NCBI GenBank assembly: GCA_944588485.1
Contig: OX155895.1
Coordinates: 33,341,471-33,405,470 of the forward strand
Length of the DNA: 64,000 nucleotides
DNA from: Phosphuga atrata
Taxonomy: Eukaryota > Arthropoda > Insecta > Coleoptera > Silphidae
Direction of reading: 5' to 3'
The notes beneath the pieces are model-generated. The model worked only from the letters and a program-made list of their open reading frames with translations, was not told the origin of the DNA and ran no database searches. Each line of letters opens with the position of its first letter. Within the stretch, counting starts at the first letter, position 1. This document shows, in pieces, positions 50,101 through 61,400 of the stretch. A program made the position numbers and the translations under genes.

Positions 50101-53100
50101 AATTAATTTATTTTTACAAAAATAAATTATTTAAAAAAATTAAATTATTTTTAAATTAAATAAAATTATTTTTAAATTAAATTAAAATATTTTTAAATTA
50201 AATTAAATTATTTTCAAATTAATTCAAATAATTTTTAAATTAATTAGTTTTAAATCAAATTAAATTATTATTAAATCAAATCAAATTAAATTATTTTAAA
50301 ATTTAATTTATTTATTTTTTAAATAATTTTTAAAATTAAATTTTAAATTCATTTATTTTTAAAATAAATTAAATTATTTTTAAATTAAAATAAATTAATT
50401 TAAAATTAAATTAAATATAATTAAAATAATTTTAAATTAAATTAATTAAAAAAATAAATTGTTTTTAAATCAAATTAAATTTAATTATTTTTTGATTTAA
50501 TTAAATTAAATTATTTTTAAATTTAATTATATTAAATTACTTATAAATTTAATTAAAATATTTTTAAATTAAATCAAATCAGTTTTAAATTAAAATAAAT
50601 TATTTTTGAATTAAATTAAATTAAAACATTTTTAAATTAAATTATTTTTAATAAAATTATAAATTTTATAATTAATTAAATTTTATTTTTAAATTTATTT
50701 ATTTTAAATTACTTCTAAATTTAATTAAATTATTTTTAAATTAAATTAAATCATTTTTAAATTAAATTAAATTATTTTTGATTTAAATTAGATTAGATTT
50801 TTAAATTAAAATAAATTATTTTTAAATCAAATTATATTAAATTATTTTAAAATTTATTTAAATTTAATTATTTTTAAATTTAATTAAAGTATTTTTATAT
50901 TAATTCAATTATTTTTAAATTAAATTAAATTATTTTTGAAATTAAATTGTTTTAAATTTAATTTAAATTATTTTTAAATTAATTCAAATTATTTTAAAAT
51001 AAAATTAAACAAATATATTTTAAAATAAAATAAAGTTATTTTTAAATTAAATTAAATTATTTTTAAATCGTATTAAATTAAATTATTTTTAAATTTAATC
51101 AAATTAAATGATTTTTAAATTTAATTAAAGTATTTTTATATTAATTTAAATTATTTTTAAATTTAATCAAATTAAATGATTTTTAAATTTAATTGAAGTA
51201 TTTTTATTTTAAATTAAATTATTTTTAAATAAACTAAAATAAAATTATTTTTAAATAATATTTAATTATTTTTAGGATAAATTATTTTTCAAGTTAATTA
51301 AATTAAATTATTTTTAAATCAAATTAAATTAAATTATTTTTGAAATTAAATTGTTTTTAATTTAATTTAAATTATTTTTAAATTAATTCAAATTATTTAA
51401 AATCAAAATAAAATAAAATAATTTTTAAATAAAATAAAATAATTTTTAAATTAAATTATTTTTATATAATGTTAAATTAAATTATTTTTAAATAATATTA
51501 AATTTAAATTATTTTTAAATTAAAATTTTAAATTAAATTAAAATATTTTGAATTAAATAAAATGAAATTATTTTTAAATTAAAATATTATTAAATCTAAT
51601 TAAATTAAATTATTTCTAAATTAAATAAAATTTTTTTTAAATATTAATTAAATTTTTTTTTAATTAAATTAAAATATTAAATCAAATTAAATTAAATTAT
51701 TTTTAAATGCAATTAAATTAAAATATTTTTAAATTAAATTAAATTATTTTTAGTTATTTTTAAATTAAATTATTTTTAAATTAAAATATATTATTATTAA
51801 ATTACATTAAATTTTTTTAAAATCAAATTAAATTATTTTTAACATTAACTAAATAAAACTAAATTATCTTTAAATTAAATTGTTTTTAATTTAAATCAAA
51901 ATATTTTTAAAATAATTATCTTTAAATTAAAAATTATTACAAAAATAAATTATTTTTAAAAATTAAATAATTTTTAAATTAAATAAAATTATTCTTAAAT
52001 TAAATTTAAATATTTTTAAATTATTTTTAAATTAATTCAAATAATTTAAAAAAAATTAGTTTTAAATTAAATTTAATTATTTTTAAATTAAATTATTTTT
52101 AAATTACATTGAATTTATTTAAACTAAATAAAATTGAAATAATCTTAAATCAAATTAAATTATTTTTTGAAATTAAATTGTTTAAATTTTAATTTAAATT
52201 ATTTTTAAATTAATTCAAATTATTTAAAATCAAAATAAAATAAAATAATTTTTAAATAAAATAAAATAATTTTTAAATTAAATTATTTTTAAATAATATT
52301 AAATTAAATTATTTTTAAATTTCATTAAATTAAATTATTTTTAAATTTAATTAAATTTTTTTTAAAATAAATTAAAACATTTTTAAATTAAATTAAATTA
52401 TTTTTAAATTTAATTTAATTATTTTTAAATTTAATTATTTTTGAATTAAATTAAATTAGATTATTTTTAAATTAAATTATTTTTAAATTAAAATTTTTAA
52501 TTAAATTAAAATATTTTGAATTAAATTAAATAAGATTATTTTTAAATTAAATTAAAATATTATTAAATCTAATTAAATTAAATTATTTCTAAATTAAATT
52601 AAATTATTTTTAAATTAAATTAAATTATTATTTAATTAAATTAAAATATTAAATCAAATTAAATTAATTTTTTTAAATAAAATTAAATTAAAATATTTTT
52701 AAATTAAATTATTTTTAAATTAAATTAAATTATTTTTAAATTAAATTAAATTATTTTTAAATCAAATTAAATAATTTTTAAAATTAATTAAATTAAATTA
52801 TTTTTTAATTAAATTAAATTATTTTTAAATTAAAGTAAATTGTTTTTAAATTAAATTAAATTATTTTTAAATCATATCAAATTATTTTTAAATTAAATTA
52901 AATTATTTTTAAATTAAATTATTTTTAAATTAATTCAAATTATTTTTAAATTAAATAAAATTATATTGAAATTAAATTAAATTAGTTTTAATTATTTTTA
53001 AAATAAATTATTTTTAAATTATAATATATTATTATTAAATTACATTAAATTTTTTTAAAATCAAATTAAATTATTTTTAACATTAATAAAATAAAACTAA

Positions 53101-55029
53101 ATTATCTTTAAATTAAATTATTTTTAAATTAAATCAAAATATTTTTAAAATAATTATCTTTGAATTAAAAATTAGTTTTTTTTTAATGAAATTTGTTTTT
53201 AATTAATTTAAGTTATTACAAAAATAAATTATTTTTAAAAATTAAATAATTTTTAAATTAAATCAAATTATTCTTAAATTAAATTAAAATATTTTTAAAT
53301 TATTTTTAAATTAATTCAAATAATTTTTAAAAAATCAGTTTTAAATTTATTTAATTATTTTTAAATTAAATTATTTTTAAATTATATTGAATTATTTTTA
53401 AACTAAATAAAATTGAATTAATCTTAAATCAAATTAAATTATTTTTTGAAATTAAATTGTTTTAGTTTTAATTTAAATTATTTTTAAATTAATTCAAATT
53501 ATTTAATATCGAAATAAAATAAAATTATTTTTAAATAAAATAAAATTATTTTTAAATTAAATTATTTTTAAATAATTTTAAATTAAATTATTTTTAAATT
53601 TAACTAAATTAAATTATTTTAAAATTTAATTAAATTAAATTATTTTTAAATTTAATTAAATTATTTTTAAATTAAATTAAAACATTTTTAAATTAAATTA
53701 AATTAAATTTTTTTTAAATTTAATTTACTTATTTTTAAATTTAATTATTTTTGAATTAAATTAGATTATTTTTCAATTAAATTATTTTTAAATTAAAATT
53801 TTAAATTAAATTAAAATATTTTGAATTAAATTAAATGAAATTATTTTTAAATTAAATTAAAATATTATTAGATCTAATTAAATTAAATTATTTCTAAATT
53901 AAATTAAATTATTTTTAAATTAAATTAATTTTAAATTAAATTAATTTATTTTTAAATTATATCAAATTATTTTTAAATTAAATTAAATTATTTTAAAAAA
54001 AAAATATTTTTAAATTAAATCAAATTATTTTTAAATTAAATAAAATAATTTTTAAATTAAATTAAATTATTTTTAAAATAAATAAATTGAATTATTTTTA
54101 AATTAAACTAATTTTTTTTTAAATTAAATTATTTTTAAATTAAATTGAATTATTTTAAAATTAAATTGTTTTTAAATTTATTAAATTATTGTAAATTCAA
54201 TTAAATTATTTTTAAATTAAATTAAATTATTTTTAAATTAAATTAAATTATCTTTAAATTAAATTTAATTTTTTAAAAGTAAATTAACTTATTTTTAAAT
54301 CAAATAAAATTAAATTATTTTAAAATTAAATAAATTATTTTCAAATTGAATTAATTCATTTTTAGATTTAATTAAATTAATTTATTTTTAAATGAAATTA
54401 TTATTATAAATTAAATAAAACTCTTTTTAAAATAAATCAAATTATTTCTAAATTATTAAATTATTTTTAAATTAAATCAAATTATTTTTAAATTAAATTA
54501 AATTATTTTTAAATTAAATTAAATTATCTTTGAATTAAATTTAATTTTTTTAAATTAAATTAGCTTATTTTTAAATCAAATAAAATTAAATTATTTTAAA
54601 ATTAAATAAAATTATTTTTAAATTAATTTATTTTCAAATTGAATTAATTTATTTTTAAATTTAATTAAATTTATTTATTTTTAAATCAAATTATTATTTT
54701 CAATTAAATAAAACTATTTTTAATTTAAATCAAATTATTTTTAAATTAAATTAAAATATTTTTAAATTAAATTAAATTATTTTTAAATTAAATTAAATTA
54801 TTTTTAAATTAAATTCAATTATAATTATGTTAAATTAAATTATTTTTAAATTAAATCAAATTATTTTTAAATTAAATTAAATTATTTTTAAATTAAATTA
54901 AATTATTTTTTAAATTAAATTAAATTTTAATTATTTTTGAATTAAATAAAATTTTTTGTAAATTAAATTAAATTAAATTATTTTTAAATTAAATTAAAAT
55001 ATTCTTGAATTAAATTAAATTAAATTATT
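47143..55029 (+). repeat. AT satellite block G (plus orientation)
   Basis: A 7.9-kb array between piggyBac copy 2 and LINE copy 2. It contains repeated modules: TTAACATT-type markers at 49981, 51839 and 53077 (spacings 1858 and 1238), and TTTTTTGAAATTAAATTGTT modules near 47855, 52165 and 53435. Its right ~0.5 kb (54240-54600) matches the array left of LINE copy 1 (41340-41700). No gene is seen. Confidence 0.88.
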
Positions 55030-56164
55030 TTATTATTATTTATTCCTTTAGCCCTCTAAGTAGCGCGTAGAACCATTACTTAGCACTGGTCATCTTGTTC
55101 TTTTTATCTTCCCAAAATTTCCTCATCCTTTCGCTCTGGGCCTGTCTTCTTTCTTGCGTTTATGCGTTATTTATTTAACTCTTAGCTGTTGGATTCTTTG
55201 ATGTGAAGTTATGTGAATTTATTTCCTGTCTGTATTTAGTTCGCGTAGTCGCCAATGGGTCTATATTCATTACTGAGAGGTCATGTTGGGTGTCTTCCAG
55301 CCAGCGTACTTTAGACTCTCGGGTTCCATTGATGATGTGGAATATTTTCTTGTTCAATCGATAGTCATCCATTCGTACTATATGACAGCAGAATTTCAGA
55401 CGTCGTTTCCATGCACCGGAGGAGAATCGTTATGTCAGGGAATATAGTTCTTGTGAGCTTTTACGCATACAGATACCATCTTGTACTGTGGGTCCAAATA
55501 TTTTTTTCAGTATCTGACGTTCTACTTTCTCAATATCATTGCTGTAGATAGTTAATGATAGTCTCAATTACATAGAGTGCTTCTGGAAGGATGACTGTAT
55601 GGTAGTGACGGAGTTTTGCTTTAGTAGAAAGTGATTTCTTTTTGTACATATTCCAGGTGATTGCATAGGCTTTGCGTAACTTTTCTGCACACATTTTGTT
55701 TCCATTCTTAGGTACCTGAAGTGCTTAACTGGGGAGTGGGGACAATACATCACCCTGTCTTACTCCAGTGCTGATTTGAATAGGCTCGAAGATTTCACCC
55801 ATGGATTTTACTTTAGATGTTGTGCCTGACAAAAGTCTGTTCGATTACCATGGATGTTTAACTATCCACACCGCATTCATGAAGTATATTAAACAGTTAT
55901 CCGGTCAATTGAGTCATACGCTTTCTTGAAGTCTACGAAAGTGACAACTGTGCGGTTGGGCTGGCGATGTTGCAGTATCATCTTCAGGTTCCAGATTTGT
56001 TCCGCGCATGATCGGTGAAGTCGGAAACCTGCCTGACATTCACCTATCAGGTGTTCTGTCTGTTCTTCCAGTGTTGTGAGGAGGGCACGTGAGAAAACTT
56101 TGTAGGCGATTGATAGAAGGGAAATGCCTCGGTAATTGTCTTGATCAGTAAAAAATAACCAGTT
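55030..56164 (-). mobile_element. LINE remnant, copy 2
   Basis: Second copy of the fragment at 41740-42816, with the same 5' truncation point (TTACTGGTTAT / TAACTGGTTAT type edge) and the same internal deletion junction (GGGGAGTTAAGCACTTCAGG in copies read on the minus strand, within one base). It retains a longer 3' end: on the minus strand the stop is followed by TGGTTCTACGCGCTACTTAG and an AATAAATAATAATAAAA tail. Simple-repeat 3' tails of this kind are known in RTE-type LINEs. Confidence 0.87.
55072..56154 (-). pseudogene. LINE ORF2 reverse transcriptase remnant, copy 2
   Basis: Same order as copy 1: NYRGIS, AGFR, FVDFKKAYDSID (Asp codon near 55935), GVRQGDVLSP, deletion of the YxDD region, PVKHFRYLRM, then the HIVRMDD-type tail interrupted here. 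A 65-codon open piece (55372-55175) holds MDDYRLNKKIF and VRWLEDTQHDL. Further private lesions include an extra TTT near 55500 and the loss of two bases (GC of GGCTAAC) near 55700. The tail end reads RMRKFWEDEKNKM before the stop. Non-functional. Confidence 0.83.
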
Positions 56165-57765
56165 AAATTAAATTAAATTATTTTTAAAATGAATAAATTT
56201 ATTTTTAAATTAAATTACTTTAAATTATTTTTAAATTAAATTAAATTATTTTTGGATTAAATTAAATTATTTTTAAATTAAACTAAATTGTTTGTAAATT
56301 AAATTAAATTATTTTTAAATTAAATAAAATTATTTACAAATTAATTTTTTTTTAAATTAAATAAAATTATTTTTGAAATAAATTAAATTATTTTTAAATT
56401 AAATTAAATTAATTTAAAATAAAATTATTTTTTTTTTAAATTAAATTAAAATATTTTTGTATTAAATTAAATTAAATTATCTTTAAATTTAATTAAATTA
56501 AATTAGTTTTAAAATTAATTAAATTAATTTTAATTTAAATAAAATTATTTCTAAATCAAATTAAATAAAATTATTTTTAAAATTAATTAAATTAAATTAA
56601 ATTATTTTTAAATTAAATTAAATTATTTTTAAATTAAATAAATTTTTTTTTAATTAAATTATTATTAAATCAAATTAAATTAAACTATTTTTAAATTAAA
56701 TTAAAATATTTTTGAAATAAATTAAATTATTATTAAATCAAATTGTTTTTTAATTAAATTAAAATAATTTTTAAATAAATTAAATTAAATTATTTTTGAA
56801 TTAAATTAAATTAGTTATAAATCAAATTAAATTTAATACTTTTTAAATTTAATTAAATTAAATTATTTTTAAATTAAATTAAATTATTTTCAAAATAAAA
56901 TAAATTATTTTTAAATTAAAATAATTTATTTTTAAATTAAATTAAATTTTTTTTAAATTAAATTAAATTATTTTTAAAATTAATTAAATAAAATTATATT
57001 TTTTTTAAATTAAATTAATTTTTTTTTAAAGTAAATTATTTTCTTTTTAAATTGAATTAAATTATATTAAATTAATTATATTAAATAATTTTAAAAATAA
57101 ATTAAAGTATTTTTAAATTAAATTAAATTGTTTTGAAAAATTTAATTATTTTTATATTAAATCTAATTATTTTTAAATTTAATTAAATTAATTTCAAAAT
57201 AATTAAAATTATTTTTAAATTATTTACTTTTAAATTAAATAAAATTATTTTTAAATTGAATTCAATTATTTTTAATTTAAAATATTTTTGAATTAAATTA
57301 AATTATTTTTAAATTAAATTGTTATTAAATCAAATTAAATTAAATAATTTTTAAATTTAATTAAATTAAATTTTTTTAAATTAAAATAAAGTATTTTTAA
57401 ATTAATATTAATTATTTTTAAATTAAATTAAACTATTTTTAAATTAATTATTTTTAAATTAAATTAATATTATATCAAATTAAATTAAATTATTTTTAAA
57501 TTTAATTGAATTAAATTATTTAAAAAAATATTTTATTTTTAAATTAAATTTAAATATTTTTGAATTGATTTAAATCATTTTTAAATTAAATTAAATTATT
57601 ATTAAATCAAATTATATTAAATTATTTTTAAATTAAATTAAAATAGTTTTGAAATAAATTCAATTACATTATTATTAAATTTAATTAAATTAAATTATGT
57701 TTAAAATAAAATAAATTATTTTTAAATTAAAATAAAATATTTTTAAATCAAATTAATTTAAAAAT
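56165..57765 (+). repeat. AT satellite block H (plus orientation)
   Basis: Array right of LINE copy 2, matching 42817-44055 with an extra ~0.65 kb. It ends at a strand switch at about 57755-57765. No gene is seen. Confidence 0.87.
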
Positions 57766-58290
57766 TTAATTTAAAAATAATTAATTAAATTTAATTTAAA
57801 AATAATTTATTTAAAACAAATTAATTTTATTTAAAAATATTGTTGTTAATTTAAAAAGAATTTAATTTAATTTATAAATAATTTAATTTAATTACAAATG
57901 ATTTAAATTAATTTAAAAATAATTTAATTTAATTTAAAAATAATTTTAATTTTAATTTAAAAATAATTTAGTTTTATTTAAAAATAACTTAATTTAGTTT
58001 AAAAATAAATTAATTTAATCAATTTAAAAAAAAAATTAATTTGACAATAATTTAATTTATTTTAACAATAATCTAATTATTTTAAAAATAATTTAATTTA
58101 AAAACAATTTAATTTAATTAAATTTAAAAATAATTTAGTTTATTTAAAAAAAATAATAATTTTATTTAATTAATTTAAAAAATAATTTAATTTAATTTAA
58201 AAATAATTTAGTTTAATTTAAAATTAATTTTACTTAATTTAAAAATAATTTAATTTAATTATTTTTAAAAATAATTTTATTTAATTAATT
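57766..58290 (-). repeat. Short inverted AT satellite block (minus orientation)
   Basis: About 525 bp of monomers reading on the minus strand, between plus-oriented arrays. Both switch points are AT-only, so the edges are accurate to about 15 bp. The left edge includes back-to-back TTTAAAAATTTAATTTAAAA, and the right edge TTAATTAATTAAAAATAAAA. Confidence 0.75.
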
Positions 58291-58360
58291 AAAAATAAAA
58301 TTATTTTTAAAAATAATTAAATTAAATTATTTTTAAATTAAGTAAAATTAATTTTAAATA
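58291..58360 (+). repeat. Short AT satellite spacer
   Basis: About 70 bp of plus-oriented monomers between the inverted block and the LTR-like fragment. Confidence 0.7.
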
Positions 58361-58460
58361 AGATTCTGACAGAAAGTTCTACACCATTTATTGTTACTCT
58401 GTTTTACTGTATGTAAATTGTAAATAAAGTTTTTGTTAATAAACTATTCACCGAGTTACA
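58361..58460 (+). mobile_element. Probable LTR-end fragment of another retrotransposon
   Basis: A 100-bp non-satellite piece ending CACCGAGTTACA, with two AATAAA signals (58423-58428 and 58438-58443) upstream of the end. Compared with the coding-strand end of the gypsy LTR in this window (AATAAA, then GTTGTTTGTAAATACATCACC, ending CGTTACA), it shares the layout AATAAA, TTGTTAATAAACTATTCACC, GAGTTACA. That fits the R-U5 end of a related but different LTR. It is truncated on the left. A plain 3'-UTR fragment is the alternative. Confidence 0.5.
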
Positions 58461-61400
58461 AATTATTTTTAAATTAAATTATTTTTAAATTAAACGAAAT
58501 TATTTTTGAATTAAATTAAATTATTTTTGAATTATATTAAATTATTTTTAAATTAAATGGTTTTTAAATTAAATTAAATTATTTTTAAATTAAACGAAAT
58601 TATTTTTAAATTAAATTATTTTTAAATTAAATTATTTTTAAATTAAATTATTTTTAAAATTAATTAAATGAAATAATTTTTAAAATAAACTAAATTATTT
58701 TTAAATTAAATTATTTTTAAATTAATTTATTTTTAAATAAAATTATTTTTATATTAAATCAAATTATTTTTAAATTAAAATAAATTAAATTATTTTTAAA
58801 TAGAATTAAGTTATTTTTAAATTAAAATAAATTATTTTTGGATTAAATTATTTTTAAATTAAATTGAATTATTAATGAATTAAATTAAATTAATTTTAAA
58901 TTGAAATAACTTAAATTTGATTATTTTTAATTAAATAATTTTTTAATTAAATTAATTTTTTTTAAAATTAAATTAAATTATTTTTAAATAAAATAAAATT
59001 ATGTTCAAATTCAATTATTTAAAAAAAAAATTTAAGTTAAATTAAATTATTTTTTAAATTAAATAATTTATTTTTAAATAAAATTAAATTATCTTTAATT
59101 TAAATTAAATTATTTTTAAATCAAATTAACCAAAAATTATTTTTGAAATTAAATTGTTTTTAAATTAATTTAAATTATTTTTAAATTAATTTAAATTATT
59201 CTTAAATTAATTCAAATTAATTTTTTTTTAACTTGAATTGAATTATTTTTAAAATTAATTAAACTAAATTAAATTATTTTTAAATTAAATTTAATTATTT
59301 TTAAATTAATTATTTTTAAGTTAAATTAAATTATTTTTAAATTAAATTAAATTATTTTTAAATTCAATTGTTTCTAAATTAAATAATTTTTTTTTTAAAT
59401 TTAATTAAAGTATTTTTAAATTGAATTGAAATTGTTTTAAGTTAAATAAAATTAAATTATTTTCAAATAAAATTAATTTGTTTTTAAATTCAAATAAATT
59501 ATTTTTAGACTAAATTATTTTTAAATTAAATTAATTTATTTTTTAATTAAATTAAATTATTTTTTAATTAAATTAACTTAAATTTGATTATTTTCAATTG
59601 AATTAATTTTAAATTAAATGAATTTTGTTTTAAAATTAAATTAAATTATTTTTAAATTAAATAAAATTATTTTTGAATAAAATTAATTTTTTTTTAATTA
59701 ATTTAAATTATTTTTAAATTAAATTATTTTTAAATTACATTATTTTTACATTAAATAAAATTATTTTTAAATTAAATTAAATTATTTTTAAAAGGAATTG
59801 AATTATTTTTAAATTAAATAAAATTAATATATTTTTAAATAAAATTAATTTATTTTTAGATTAAAATAAACTATTTTTAGATTAAATTATTTTTAAATTA
59901 AATTTAATTATTTTTGAATTAAATTAAACTATTTTTTTATTAAATTAAATTAAATTTGATTATTTTTATTTGAATTATTTTAAAATTTAATTTAATTTGT
60001 TTTAAAATTAAATAAAATTATTTTTAAAATAAATAAAATAAAATTATTTAAAAAAAAAATTAAATTATGTTTAAATTAAATTAAACTATTTTTAAATTAA
60101 ATTAAATTGTTTTTAAATAAAATTAATTTTTTTTTAAATTAAATTAAATTATTTTAAATTATTTGTAATTAATATAAAGTATTTATAAATTATATTAAAT
60201 TCTTTTTAAATTACCTAAATTATTATTAAATTAATTTAAATTATTTTTAAATTAAATTAAATTATTTTTAAATTAAATTAAATTATTTTTAAATTAAAAA
60301 TAATTATTTTTAAATTAAATTATTTTTAATTTAAATTAAAATGTTTTTGAATTAAATTAAATTACTTTTAAATCAAATTAATATTCAATCAAATTAAATT
60401 AAATTATTTTTAAATTTAAATAAATAAATTTATTTTTATATAAATTAAATTATTTTTAAATTAAATCGAATTATTTTTAAATCAAATTAAATTATTTTTA
60501 AATGAAATTAAATTATTTTTAAATTAAATCTAATTATCTTTAAATTGAATTAAATTATTTTCAAATTAAATTAAATTATTTTTAAATCAAATTAAATTAT
60601 TTTTAAAATTAATTAAATTAAATAATTTTTAGAACAAATTAAATTATATTTATTTCAAATTAAATTATTTTTAATTTAATTTGTTTTTAAATTAAATTAT
60701 TTTTATATTAAATAAAATTATTTTTAAATTAAATTAAATTATTTTCAAAATGATTCAAATTATTATTAAATTATTTTTTTTTTTTTAATTTTTAAATTAA
60801 TTTAAATTATTTTTAAATTAAAATAATATATTATTAAATTAAATTGTATATTTTTAAATTAAAACAAAATTATTTTTAAATTAAATTAATTTTTTTTTTA
60901 TTTTAATTATTTTTAAATTAAATTAAAATATTTTTTAATTAAATCAAATTGTTCTTATTTTAAATGGAATTATTTTTGAATTCAATTAAATTTCATTATT
61001 TTTAAATTAAATCAATAAATAAAATTAAATTATTTTTAAATAAAATCAAATTATTTTTAAATCAAATTAAATTATTTTTAAGTTAAATTAAATTATTTTT
61101 AGATTAAATTACAATATTTTTAAATTAAATTAAATAATTTTTAAAGTAAATTAAATTATTTTTAAATTAAATTGAATTATTTTTAAATTAAAGAGAATGT
61201 AATTAATTTTAAATTATTTCAAATAATTTATAAATTTAATAAAAAGAGATAATATTTAAATAAAATTAAATAGAACAATTTAAAAAAATTAAATTGTTTT
61301 AAATTAAATTATTTTTAATTAAATTTTTTTTAAATTAAACTAAATTGAAATATTTTTAAAATAAAGTTAAATTATTTTTAAATTAAATTAAATTGTTTTT

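Larger units (their letters stand above)
44056..57500 (+). repeat. Segmental tandem duplication, unit 2 (carries piggyBac 2 and LINE 2)
   Basis: Second unit of the duplication described for 34000-44055. It lacks about 730 bp of the regular array left of piggyBac, but has about 4 kb more array between piggyBac and LINE, built from repeated TTAACATTAA-marked modules. A further ~0.65-kb length difference lies right of the LINE: the TTATTAAATCAAATTAAA landmark at about 43330 matches both about 56660 and about 57310. The right edge is approximate. Confidence 0.82.
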
